Shown: positions 1 to 7,262, counted from the first letter of the stretch. The stretch is DNA of 7,852 bases from Ramlibacter sp. (GCA_014376915.1 JACMQP010000604.1:1-7852); one strand, 5' to 3'. Made by a program: numbers and translations. The notes: generated by a model from the sequence alone, not told the origin.

Positions 1-911
1 AGCGGCTGTTCGATGCGGCCGTGATTGCCGGCGCGCTGACACTGGACGCCGCGCGCGGCAGCGACGGGCCGTTCGACCCGCGCATCCATGCCGTGCGCGG
101 CCAGCCGGGGCAGATCGAATGTGCGGCCGCCTACCGGGCGCTGCTGGCCGGCAGCGGCATCCGGCAATCGCACCTGGAACACGACGACCGCGTGCAGGAC
201 CCGTACTGCCTGCGCTGCCAGCCGCAGGTGATGGGAGCCTGTCTGGACCAGATCCGTTACGCCACCCAGGTGCTGGTGCGCGAAGCAAATGCCGTCACCG
301 ACAACCCGCTGGTGTTTGCGGACGGCGAGGCACTGCTGTCCGGCGGCAACTTCCACGCCGAACCGGTGGCGCTGGTGGCCGACGCACTGGCCGTCGCCAT
401 CGCCGAGATCGGCGCCATCGCCGAGCGCCGCATCGCCATGCTGGTGGACCCGGCGGTGTCGCGCCTGCCGCCATTCCTGACGCCCGAGCCGGGACTGAAT
501 TCCGGCTTCATGATCGTGCACGTGACGGCGGCGGCACTCGCCTCGGAGAACAAGTCGCTGGCGCATCCGGCCAGCGTCGACAGCCTGCCGACCTCCGCCA
601 ACCAGGAGGACCACGTCAGCATGGCCACCTTCGCGGCGCGGCGGCTGCAGCCGATGCTGCGCAACTCCGCCCACATTGTCGCGATCGAACTGCTGGCCGC
701 GGCGCAAGGCATCGAGTTCCTGCGGCCGCTCAGGAGCGCGCCGGCGCTGGAGAACGTGCTGCGGCTGCTGCGCAGCGTGTCGCCGGCGATGATACAGGAC
801 CGCAGCCTGGCGCGCGACATCGAGGCGGTACACCACCTGGTGGCATCGGGTGCGGTCGGCCACGCCACCGAGGCCGACATTCCCGCGCTGCTCGCGTTGA
901 GGCTGGGATGA
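1..911 (+). CDS. hutH: Histidine ammonia-lyase, C-terminal part (5' end outside window)
   Basis: Cytoplasmic enzyme that removes ammonia from L-histidine to give trans-urocanate, the first step of the Hut pathway. The reading frame is open from base 3 with no stop, so the gene enters from the left. About 302 residues are visible of the usual ~510. What is seen is the family's C-terminal half: QDPY followed by R (codons 195-215), SGGNFHAEP around the Phe codon at 351, [32 protein letters not shown], and NQEDHVSM with its Glu codon at 606-608. By recalled homology to the Pseudomonas putida enzyme, these supply the catalytic or substrate-contacting Gln/Tyr/Arg, Phe and Glu, all intact. The Ala-Ser-Gly triad that forms the MIO cofactor lies upstream and cannot be checked. 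No other hut gene follows; the next gene is convergent, so hutH ends its operon. An aromatic ammonia-lyase is less likely because the NFHAEP and QEDHVS blocks are HAL-like. Confidence 0.95.
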   Translation, partial: RLFDAAVIAGALTLDAARGSDGPFDPRIHAVRGQPGQIECAAAYRALLAGSGIRQSHLEHDDRVQDPYCLRCQPQVMGACLDQIRYATQVLVREANAVTDNPLVFADGEALLSGGNFHAEPVALVADALAVAIAEIGAIAERRIAMLVDPAVSRLPPFLTPEPGLNSGFMIVHVTAAALASENKSLAHPASVDSLPTSANQEDHVSMATFAARRLQPMLRNSAHIVAIELLAAAQGIEFLRPLRSAPALENVLRLLRSVSPAMIQDRSLARDIEAVHHLVASGAVGHATEADIPALLALRLG

Positions 912-928
912 AGAACGCTGCGCCCGCC

Positions 929-1774
929 TCAGCAGCCAGATCCGGCAGCGCGAAAAAACGACATGCCCTGAGTCAACACCAGCGGACCGCCGGCGGTGAC
1001 GATGCGCAGCCGGTCGCCCTGCAATTGCAGCACCAGCTCGCCGGCACGGCCGGCGCTTTCGCGCGACGTCCGCAGCGTCGTGCCTTCAATGCGGCCGTCG
1101 ACGTTGCGGGTGCGGTCGCCGCGCACCAGCGTGCCTTCGAATTCCTGGAAGTGCTGGCTGAGCGTCAGGCTGGTGCCGCGCAGGAAACCCGCGCCGCACC
1201 AGCGGCCGTCCACGTGTGCCGGCACCGCCCACAGGTGCACCTTGCTCGATTTCTCCAGCCCCACCTGCTTGTCCGGCACGGCCACCAGCGTGGTCTGGTC
1301 CGGCTTCCAGTCGCCCATGTCCCAGTCGTGCGAGACGATGCGCGTGCCCGGCTTGAGCGCGAGCAGCGCGGGCCGCAGCTTCAGGTTGACTTCGCTCAGC
1401 AGGTACATGGTGACCACCGTGGCACGCGAGAGGTCGGTCTCGAACAGATCCTGCACCTTGAATGCCACCCGTTCGGCCACGCCGGCGCTGCGCGCGCTGG
1501 CGATGCTCCGCTGCACCAGTTCCGGAACGATCTCCACGCCCAGCCCGGTGGCGCCGAAGCGCTTCGCCGCCAGGATCACGATGCGGCCGTCGCCGGAGCC
1601 GAGGTCGATCACGTGGTCGCCCGGTCCCACGCTGGCGACGCGCAGCATCTCCAGCGTCACGTTGTCGGGCGTGGTGATGAAGGGCACTTCTTCCTGCGCG
1701 TGCAGCGCAGGCCCAGTGAGCAAGGCGGCCAGCGCCAGCAGGTGCGAACGGAAGATGAAACGAAATTGGGGCAT
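929..1774 (-). CDS. Signal-peptide-bearing class I SAM methyltransferase with C-terminal beta-rich domain
   Basis: 281 residues. Residues 1-26 look like a Sec signal peptide: Arg5 and Arg9, a hydrophobic core at 11-20, and possible cleavage after LHA26. Residues 30-185 form a Rossmann methyltransferase domain: motif I VIDLGSGDGR at 55-64, acidic E81 at the end of the next strand (GLGVEI), QDLFETDL at 108-115, and a long conserved block from VTMYLLSEVNLKLRP through KPGTRIVSHDWDMGDW (121-156). The motif I region resembles the FAM173/ATPSCKMT-like lysine methyltransferase group, but the substrate is unknown. Residues ~186-281 (from HVDGRW on) alternate short hydrophobic strands and glycines, possibly a small beta barrel. 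The ATG at 1774 is preceded by no good Shine-Dalgarno, yet it begins right at the signal peptide, which supports it. The gene is convergent with hutH and divergent from the ABC importer. An exported enzyme would need SAM in the periplasm, which is odd; the N-terminus could instead be a membrane anchor. Confidence 0.85.
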   Translation of the reverse strand: MPQFRFIFRSHLLALAALLTGPALHAQEEVPFITTPDNVTLEMLRVASVGPGDHVIDLGSGDGRIVILAAKRFGATGLGVEIVPELVQRSIASARSAGVAERVAFKVQDLFETDLSRATVVTMYLLSEVNLKLRPALLALKPGTRIVSHDWDMGDWKPDQTTLVAVPDKQVGLEKSSKVHLWAVPAHVDGRWCGAGFLRGTSLTLSQHFQEFEGTLVRGDRTRNVDGRIEGTTLRTSRESAGRAGELVLQLQGDRLRIVTAGGPLVLTQGMSFFRAAGSGC

Positions 1775-1803
1775 GGAGCAACGAAGACGACAGACGGGAA
1801 AAG

Positions 1804-1809
1804 ATCATA
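1804..1809 (-). promoter_or_regulatory. Possible -10 box for the methyltransferase gene
   Basis: Read on the minus strand the bases are TATGAT, five of six matches to the sigma-70 -10 consensus. The box lies 29 nt before the ATG at 1774, giving a leader of roughly 20 nt. No good -35 hexamer is visible at 16-18 bp upstream, so the call is weak. Confidence 0.25.
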
Positions 1810-1826
1810 GACCGGACAAGCACGCA

Positions 1827-1855
1827 TTGCGGCTGGCATGAAGCCTGCGTACATT
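1827..1855 (+). promoter_or_regulatory. Candidate sigma-70 promoter of the ABC importer
   Basis: TTGCGG (1827-1832) and TACATT (1850-1855) are separated by exactly 17 bp. The -35 matches three of six consensus bases and the -10 four of six. Transcription would start near 1862, leaving a short leader with the GGAG at 1871. Spacing and location are right but the hexamers are mediocre. It may depend on an activator, as many NitT/TauT importers do; no operator could be identified. Confidence 0.35.
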
Positions 1856-1870
1856 TTGAAATCACCTCAC

Positions 1871-1874
1871 GGAG
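1871..1874 (+). promoter_or_regulatory. Ribosome-binding site of the binding-protein gene (start choice)
   Basis: GGAG lies 4 nt before the ATG at 1879 and 7 nt before a second, adjacent in-frame ATG at 1882. The 7-nt spacing is closer to optimal, so the true start may be 1882. The mature protein is unaffected because both starts precede the signal peptide core. Confidence 0.6.
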
Positions 1875-1878
1875 AACC

Positions 1879-2826
1879 ATGATGAAAAAATTGCTGACCC
1901 TTTCGTTCGCCGCGCTGGCCTGTGCCGGCGTCCACGCCCAGGAAACCAAGGTCGCCATCGCCATCTCGGGCTGGACCGGCTTCGCGCCGCTGACGCTGGC
2001 CAGGGAAGCCGGCATCTTCCGCAAGAACGGCCTGGACGTCTCGATCAAGAAGATCCCGCAAAAGGACAGGCACCTCGCCATCGCCTCGGGCGACGTGCAG
2101 TGCGCCGCGACGACAGTCGAGACCTGGGTGGCGTGGAACGCCAACGGCGTCGCCACCACGCAGATCTTCCAGCTCGACAAAAGCTACGGCGCCGACGGCA
2201 TGGTGGTCAAGCCTGGCATCGCGAAGATCAGCGACCTGAAGGGCAAGACGGTGGCCGCGAGCGCGCCCGGCACCTCGCCCTACTTCGCACTGGCCTGGAT
2301 CCTGAAGAAGAACGGCATGTCGACCAAGGACGTGAAGGTGGTCAACCTCGAACCGCAGGCGGCCGCCAACGCGATGATCGCGGGCACGGCCGGCGTCGAT
2401 GCGGCGATGACGTACGAGCCGTACCTGGGCGCCGTCCGCGCCAAGCCCGAGGCCGGCAAGATCATCGCCACCACGCTGGACTACCCGATGGTGATGGACA
2501 CATTCGGCTGCACGCCCAAGTTCCTGGCCGACAACCCCAAGGCGGCCAAGGCACTGGCCGACAGCTACTTCGAAGCCCTGGAGATGATCCAGAAGGAACC
2601 GAAGAAAAGCTTCGAGATCATGGGCGCCGACGTGAAACAAAGCGGCGAAGCTTTCGAGGCGTCGTCGAAGTACCTGCGCTGGCAGGACCGCGCCGCCAAC
2701 GCGAAGTTCTTCGCCGGCGAGCACGCGGCCTTCAGCAAGGAAGCCGCGGAGCTGCTGATGGAAGCCGGCATCATCAAGAGCCTGCCGGACATGGGCAAGC
2801 TGGCCGACACGCAGTTCCTCAAGTAA
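1879..2826 (+). CDS. NitT/TauT-family ABC transporter substrate-binding protein
   Basis: Periplasmic ligand-capturing subunit of the importer encoded by the next two genes. 315 residues, normal for the NMT1/SsuA/TauA/NrtA-like fold. Residues 1-20 form a signal peptide (MKK, hydrophobic stretch 5-17, likely cleavage after VHA20). Cys15 follows A12-L13-A14, which is not a good lipobox, so a soluble rather than lipid-anchored protein is favoured. Family features: ISGWTGFAPLTLAREAGIFRKNGLDV (30-54), a GDVQ segment (71-74) followed by ATTVETW, ISDLKGKTVAASAPGTSPYFAL (117-138), and EPQAAANAMIAGTAGVDAAMTYEPYL (158-183), the usual ligand-cleft segment. The C-terminus (IIKSLPDMGKL) is also typical. 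First gene of the importer operon, 62 bp before the permease. The ligand cannot be read from sequence: taurine, sulfonate, nitrate and pyrimidine precursors are all possible for the family. Confidence 0.9.
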   Translation: MMKKLLTLSFAALACAGVHAQETKVAIAISGWTGFAPLTLAREAGIFRKNGLDVSIKKIPQKDRHLAIASGDVQCAATTVETWVAWNANGVATTQIFQLDKSYGADGMVVKPGIAKISDLKGKTVAASAPGTSPYFALAWILKKNGMSTKDVKVVNLEPQAAANAMIAGTAGVDAAMTYEPYLGAVRAKPEAGKIIATTLDYPMVMDTFGCTPKFLADNPKAAKALADSYFEALEMIQKEPKKSFEIMGADVKQSGEAFEASSKYLRWQDRAANAKFFAGEHAAFSKEAAELLMEAGIIKSLPDMGKLADTQFLK

Positions 2827-2833
2827 CAGGGCT

Positions 2834-2877
2834 GGCCGCAGCGGCCCCCACCCCAACCCTCCCCCGGCGGGGGAGGG
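2834..2877 (+). repeat. Tandem stem-loops between binding-protein and permease genes, second is a repeat-like palindrome
   Basis: Starting 8 bp past the binding-protein stop codon, GGCCG (2834-2838) can pair with CGGCC (2842-2846) around a 3-nt loop. Then CCCTCCCCC (2857-2865) pairs perfectly with GGGGGAGGG (2869-2877) around the loop GGC. The second palindrome and its C-rich lead-in (CCCCACCCCAA) resemble a dispersed intergenic repeat common in Burkholderiales and other proteobacteria; that link is from memory. It is not followed by a T run, so it is not a classic terminator. Its place after the binding-protein gene fits a role in stabilising that part of the mRNA, giving more binding protein than permease, as known for the malE-malF repeats. 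Confidence 0.7.
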
Positions 2878-2879
2878 AG
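2876..2879 (+). promoter_or_regulatory. Permease ribosome-binding site overlapping the palindrome
   Basis: GGAG sits 9 nt before the permease ATG at 2889. Its first two bases are part of the right arm of the preceding hairpin, and a second GGAG (2872-2875) lies fully inside that arm. Folding would therefore partly hide the Shine-Dalgarno. Confidence 0.55.
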
Positions 2880-2888
2880 AAAACAAGC

Positions 2889-3667
2889 ATGAAGCCTCTG
2901 GTTCCGGTCCCTGCCGCCGCGCGCATCGCGCTGGGCATCTCCTTCTTCGTCCTGTTCTTCGCCCTCTGGGCCGGCGTCACGTTCGGCGGGATCGTCTCCA
3001 AGACTTTCCTGGCCGATCCCGTGACGATGGTGCGCTCGGGCTACGACCTGCTGGCGCACCAGGGTTTCAGCTACGACATCGGCATGACGGTGTGGCGGGT
3101 GCTGGGCGGCTTCGCCCTCGCGGCCCTGCTCGCGGTGCCGCTGGGCGTGCTGATGGGCGCGTACAAGCCGGTGGAGGCGTTCTTCGAACCTTTCGTCAGC
3201 TTCGCCCGCTATCTGCCGGCGTCGGCCTTCATTCCGCTGCTGATCCTGTGGGCCGGCATCGGCGAAGCGCAGAAGCTGGCGGTGATCTTCATCGGCTCCT
3301 TCTTCCAGCTGGTGCTGATGATCGCGGTGAGCGTGGGCAACACCCGGCGCGACCTGGTGGAGGCGGCCTACACGCTGGGCGCGGGCGACCGCGGTGTGGT
3401 CGCCCGCGTCTTGCTTCCGAGCAGCGCGCCGGACATCGCCGAGACCTTGCGCATGGTGCTGGGCTGGGCCTGGACCTATGTGATCGTCGCCGAGCTGATC
3501 GGCGCTTCCAGCGGCATCGGCCACATGATCACCGACAGCCAGGCGCTGATGGCCACCGACCAGATCATCTTCGGCATCATCGTGATCGGCCTCATCGGGC
3601 TGGTGACGGACTACGCGCTCAAGATGTTCAATCGCAAACTGTTTCCCTGGGCGCAGCTGGGCAAGTC

Positions 3668-3671
<4 letters not shown>
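2889..3671 (+). CDS. NitT/TauT-family ABC transporter permease
   Basis: Inner-membrane channel subunit, 260 residues, the usual length for SsuC/TauC/NrtB relatives. About six hydrophobic segments are visible: ~13-33, 68-90, 103-123, 128-149, 188-206 and 226-245. The BPD_transp_1 coupling loop is clear: EAA at 158-160, then G164 and the LLP at 175-177, the site that docks with the ATPase. The block ARYLPASAFIPLLILWAGIGE (106-126) is a strong family match. The start at 2889 has a GGAG 9 nt upstream; the frame is open much further upstream but only as an overlap of the binding-protein gene. The stop overlaps the ATPase start (ATGA at 3668-3671), so the two are translationally coupled. The functional channel would be a homodimer, since only one permease gene is present. 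Confidence 0.93.
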
Positions 3672-4449
<778 letters not shown>

Positions 4450-4459
<10 letters not shown>

Positions 4460-4476
4460 CAGCCGGGACGGCCGTT
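4450..4476. terminator. Inverted repeat between convergent genes, possible bidirectional terminator
   Basis: AACGGCC (4450-4456) is complementary to GGCCGTT (4470-4476) across a 13-nt loop. It bridges the last codons of the ATPase gene and the stop of the convergent gene. There is no T tract on either side and the loop is long, so it could be chance in GC-rich DNA. Confidence 0.25.
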
Positions 4477-5198
4477 CAGCGCCGGGGCGTGGCCCAGGCC
4501 TCATAGCGGGCCTGATTCTCGGCGTTCGGCGGGTACAGGCCCGGCAGCGGCACACCGGCGTTGACCTGGCTCATGATCCAGCCCTCGAGCCGCTCCTGCT
4601 CCACCGCGGCATCGACCACGGCATCGAGCATCGCCGCCGGGATCAGCACCGCGCCGTCGCGGTCCACCACGATCACGTCGTTGGGAAACACTGCGACCCC
4701 GCCGCAGTCGATCGCCTCCTGCCAGCCGACGAAGGTCAGCGCGTTGACCGAGGCCGGTGCGGCCGTGCCCTGGCACCAGACCGGCAGGCCGGTAGCCAGC
4801 ACGCCGTCGATGTCGCGCACCACGCCGTCGGTCACCAGGCCGGCCACGCCGCGCTTTTGCATCCGCGCGCAGAGGATGTCGCCGAAGATGCCCGCGTCGG
4901 TCACGCCCATCGCGCCGACCACCGCGATACAGCCGGGCGCCATCGCCTCGATCGCGGCGCGGGTCGAGATCGGCGAGCCCCAGGACGCGGGCGTTGCGAG
5001 GTCTTCGCGCGACGAGACGAAACGCAGGGTGAAGGCCCGCCCTACCAGTCGCGGCTGGCCCGGCCCCAGCGGCATGGTGCCACGCAGCCAGACGTTGCGC
5101 AGGCCCTTTTTCAGCAGCACCGTGGTCAGCGTTCCGGTGGCGACGCCGAGCAGTTTCGCCTGGATGGCCTGGTCGATGGGCAGGGTTTCAACCGTCAT
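4476..5198 (-). CDS. RraA-fold protein, probable HMG/CHA aldolase or oxaloacetate decarboxylase type
   Basis: 240 residues; the RraA/MenG-like fold covers roughly 15-205, with a ~35-residue C-terminal tail. The key feature is G106-D107, exactly 20 residues, then R128-D129 (GD-x20-RD within FGDILCAR...GVVRDID). This is the metal/pyruvate-binding motif known for class II 4-hydroxy-4-methyl-2-oxoglutarate/4-carboxy-4-hydroxy-2-oxoadipate aldolases, which also decarboxylate oxaloacetate. The family hallmark PGDVIVxDRDG appears as PNDVIVVDRDG at 172-182 (Gly to Asn at 173). Such proteins are often mislabelled as RNase E inhibitor RraA. Start at 5198: AAGGAG lies 6 nt upstream. The frame stays open to 5384, but that extension would run antisense through the MATE 5' end and lacks family similarity. 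The substrate is not determinable here; no ring-cleavage pathway genes are adjacent. Confidence 0.88.
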   Translation of the reverse strand: MTVETLPIDQAIQAKLLGVATGTLTTVLLKKGLRNVWLRGTMPLGPGQPRLVGRAFTLRFVSSREDLATPASWGSPISTRAAIEAMAPGCIAVVGAMGVTDAGIFGDILCARMQKRGVAGLVTDGVVRDIDGVLATGLPVWCQGTAAPASVNALTFVGWQEAIDCGGVAVFPNDVIVVDRDGAVLIPAAMLDAVVDAAVEQERLEGWIMSQVNAGVPLPGLYPPNAENQARYEAWATPRR

Positions 5199-5204
5199 GT
5201 ATGT

Positions 5205-5210
5205 CTCCTT
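5205..5210 (-). promoter_or_regulatory. Ribosome-binding site fixing the RraA-fold start
   Basis: AAGGAG on the minus strand, 6 nt before ATG 5198, is the best Shine-Dalgarno in the window and decides this start over in-frame ATGs farther upstream. Confidence 0.8.
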
Positions 5211-5250
5211 GATGGGCTCGCCCGCCAGTCTAAGCGCAGCGCGCGAGCTC

Positions 5251-6633
5251 ATGCATACTCGGCCGCTCACCATGCAAGCCGCCGCAACGAATCCCCGCCC
5301 GCTCTGGAGAACTTTCCTGGTGTTCCTGGGACCGCTGGTGCTGACCAACATGCTGCAGGCGCTGTCGGGAACGCTCAACAACATCTACATCGGCCAGATG
5401 CTGGGCATCGGCGCACTGGCCGCCGTCGCCGCGTTCTTCCCGCTGTTGATGCTGTTCATCGCTTTCGTGATCGGGTTGGGCTCAGGTGCCTCCGTGCTGG
5501 CCGGCCAGGCCTGGGGCGCACAGAACATCGAGCGGGTGCGCGCCATTGCGGGGACCGTGCTCTGCGCCGGCGCGCTGCTGGGCACCGTCATCGGCGTCCT
5601 CGGCTTCCTGCTGGCCGGTCCGCTGCTGCGGCTGCTGGGAACGCCGGCCGACGTGCTGCCGGACGCCATCGCGTACGCCCGCGTGATGATGGCTTTCCTG
5701 CCGCTGCTGTTTGTCTCCATCCTCACCGCTTCCGTGCTGCGCGGCGTCAGCGACACCGTCACACCGCTGCTGTCGCTGGTGATCTCGTCGTGCGTGATCC
5801 TGGTGCTGACACCGACGCTGATCCGCGGCTGGACCGGGCTGCCACCGCTGGGCGTGACCAGCGGCGCCTGGGCCACGGTGGTGGCGACGCTGTTGTCGCT
5901 GGGCTGGATGGCGTGGCACCTGCGGCGTCGCCACCATCCGCTGGCACCCGACCGCGCCTTCCGGCCGCACTGGCGGATCCAGCCGGCGCTGCTGCGCCCG
6001 GTGGTGAAGCTGGGCGTCCCCACCGGCCTCTTCTTCATCACCGGCTCGCTGGCCGACCTGGCGCTGGTGAGCATCGTCAACAGCCACGGCTCGCAGGCCA
6101 CGGCAGCGTGGGGCGCGGTGAGCCAGGTGATGGCTTACGTGCAGTTCCCCGCGATGTCGATCGCGATCACTGCTTCGGTGCTCGCCGCGCAGGCCATCGG
6201 CGGCGGCCGGCTGGAGCAGGTGGACGCCGTGACCCACGTCGGCCTGGGCATGAATCTCGCGCTGACCGGCGGGCTGGCGGTGCTGGTCGCGCTGCTGGCG
6301 CCGCACATCGTCGGCCTGTTCATCACCGACCCGGAGGTCGTGCAGCTGGCGGCGAGCCTGCTGCACATCGCGGTCTGGGGCGCCGTGCTGCTCGGGCTGG
6401 GCAGCGTCTTGTCCGGCGTGATGCGGGCCAGCGGCACGGTGCTGGTTCCCACCACCATCTCGCTCAGCCTGCTGGCCTTCGTGCTGTTTCCGCTGGGCTG
6501 GACCTTCAACCGCATGTACGGCCTGCCCGGCATCTGGATGGCCCATCCCGCCACCTACCTCGTCGGCCTGACGCTGCAGACTTGCTACTTCTACGGCGTC
6601 TGGAAGAAAAAGCCGCTGCGCCGGCTGGTGTGA
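5251..6633 (+). CDS. MATE family efflux transporter
   Basis: Inner-membrane multidrug/metabolite exporter driven by Na+ or H+, 460 residues, standard for the family. It has about twelve hydrophobic segments in two homologous halves (roughly residues 22-225 and 250-450). Recognisable MATE signatures include LTNMLQALSGTLNNIYIGQMLG (31-52), GQAWGAQNIERVR (85-97), RGVSDTVTP (164-172) in the first half, and ASVLAAQAIGGGR (308-320) and RASGTVLVP (392-400) in the second. Start is uncertain: ATG 5251 or ATG 5272 (453 residues); neither has a clear Shine-Dalgarno, and both precede the first membrane segment. A CATACT at 5254-5259 could be a -10 box, which would favour 5272, but no -35 is evident. Divergent from the RraA-fold gene, with 52 bp between starts. 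The exported compound cannot be inferred. Confidence 0.92.
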   Translation: MHTRPLTMQAAATNPRPLWRTFLVFLGPLVLTNMLQALSGTLNNIYIGQMLGIGALAAVAAFFPLLMLFIAFVIGLGSGASVLAGQAWGAQNIERVRAIAGTVLCAGALLGTVIGVLGFLLAGPLLRLLGTPADVLPDAIAYARVMMAFLPLLFVSILTASVLRGVSDTVTPLLSLVISSCVILVLTPTLIRGWTGLPPLGVTSGAWATVVATLLSLGWMAWHLRRRHHPLAPDRAFRPHWRIQPALLRPVVKLGVPTGLFFITGSLADLALVSIVNSHGSQATAAWGAVSQVMAYVQFPAMSIAITASVLAAQAIGGGRLEQVDAVTHVGLGMNLALTGGLAVLVALLAPHIVGLFITDPEVVQLAASLLHIAVWGAVLLGLGSVLSGVMRASGTVLVPTTISLSLLAFVLFPLGWTFNRMYGLPGIWMAHPATYLVGLTLQTCYFYGVWKKKPLRRLV

Positions 6634-6674
6634 CGGCTGCGGCACCGGCTTCGGGGCGGATCCCGGGGCGTCAA

Positions 6675-6680
6675 TAGAAT
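6675..6680 (+). promoter_or_regulatory. -10-like box immediately before the DUF2889 start (leaderless candidate)
   Basis: TAGAAT matches five of six -10 consensus bases and ends 6 nt before ATG 6687, so transcription would begin at or next to the start codon. No Shine-Dalgarno exists in the short gap, which agrees with a leaderless mRNA. The -35 region is GC-rich and unconvincing. Confidence 0.4.
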
Positions 6681-6686
6681 CACGGC

Positions 6687-7262
6687 ATGACCCTTCCCGC
6701 ACCGGCTCCCCGCAAACCTCTCCACACCCGCAGGATCACCTTCGAAGGGTTTCTGCGCGATGACGGCCTGTTCGACATCGACGCCGAGCTGGTGGACAGC
6801 AAGAGCGAGCCGATCCGCATGCACGAACGCGGCCTGCTGCCGCCCGGCGGCGCGATCCACCACATGCGGGTGCGCGTGACGGTCGACGACACGCTGACCA
6901 TCCGCGCCATCGCCACGGCGATCGATGCGGCGCCGTTCGGCGAGTGCCAGCGCGCGCTGGGCCCGCTGCAAAAGCTGGTCGGCGCGACGCTGGGCGCCGG
7001 CTGGCGCAAGGCCATCGAAAGCGCGATGGGCGGCGTCGCCGGCTGCACCCACCTGCGCGAGCTGCTGTTCAACGTCGCGACGGCGGCGTTCCAGACCATT
7101 CCGATCCACCTGTCGCAGCAGCGCGAAGCGCGCGGCGAGCAACGCGACCCGGACGCGCCGGCGCCGTACTTCCTCGGCAAATGCCTGTCCTGGGACCGCG
7201 AAGGCCCGGTGGTGCAGCGCGTCCTGCCGCTGTATTACCGCCCGCCGGCTCGCAAGCCGTAG
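6687..7262 (+). CDS. DUF2889 domain protein of unknown function
   Basis: 191 residues with no signal peptide or membrane segment, so probably cytoplasmic. I recognise the DUF2889 pattern over most of the length: RRITFEGFLRDDGLFDIDAELVDSKS (15-40), the IHHMRVRVTVDDTLTIRAI segment (57-75), ATAIDAAPFGECQRA (76-90), and GWRKAIESAMGG leading into GCTHLREL (119-126), then a helix AAFQTIPI. Conserved His58/His59, Cys87, Cys120 and His122 could bind a metal or form a thiol site, but that is only a suggestion. The biochemical function of the family is not known to me. It follows the MATE gene by 53 bp and may have its own promoter. Convergent with gltL 23 bp downstream. Confidence 0.85.
   Translation: MTLPAPAPRKPLHTRRITFEGFLRDDGLFDIDAELVDSKSEPIRMHERGLLPPGGAIHHMRVRVTVDDTLTIRAIATAIDAAPFGECQRALGPLQKLVGATLGAGWRKAIESAMGGVAGCTHLRELLFNVATAAFQTIPIHLSQQREARGEQRDPDAPAPYFLGKCLSWDREGPVVQRVLPLYYRPPARKP

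Noticed and set aside
119..1810. Plus-strand 563-codon open frame over hutH and the methyltransferase
   Set aside because: Out of frame with hutH and antisense to the methyltransferase, low-complexity Arg/Ala/Gly composition, while the overlapping frames carry clear family motifs.
1086..2180. Minus-strand 364-codon frame overlapping methyltransferase and binding-protein genes
   Set aside because: It crosses two well-supported genes and the divergent promoter region, and its sequence is a frame-shifted shadow of the methyltransferase.
1867..2886. Minus-strand open frame of ~339 codons beginning SPSPAGGGLGWG
   Set aside because: It is antisense to the binding-protein gene; its N-terminus is only the translated intergenic palindrome, a common source of false genes, and the rest shows codon-shadow composition rich in Arg, Ala and His.
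5199..5384. N-terminal extension of the RraA-fold gene by 62 codons
   Set aside because: No family similarity, would overlap the MATE 5' end antisense, and an excellent Shine-Dalgarno precedes ATG 5198.
6652..6670. Direct repeat CGGGGCG (6652-6658 and 6664-6670) before the DUF2889 gene
   Set aside because: Seven-base G-rich match in GC-rich DNA; no operator symmetry and likely chance.
4857..6677. Plus-strand open frame of 606 codons overlapping MATE in another frame
   Set aside because: Arg/Ala/Gly-rich shadow of the MATE gene and the RraA-fold region; no domain recognisable.
5482..6702. Minus-strand open frame of 406 codons
   Set aside because: It is antisense to the MATE gene, dominated by Gln, Arg, His and Asp runs typical of GC-rich shadow frames, with no family similarity.
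7246..7259. CGGCT-CGCA-AGCCG hairpin at the 3' end of the DUF2889 gene as a terminator
   Set aside because: Only a 5-bp stem inside the last codons and no T run; too weak to call.
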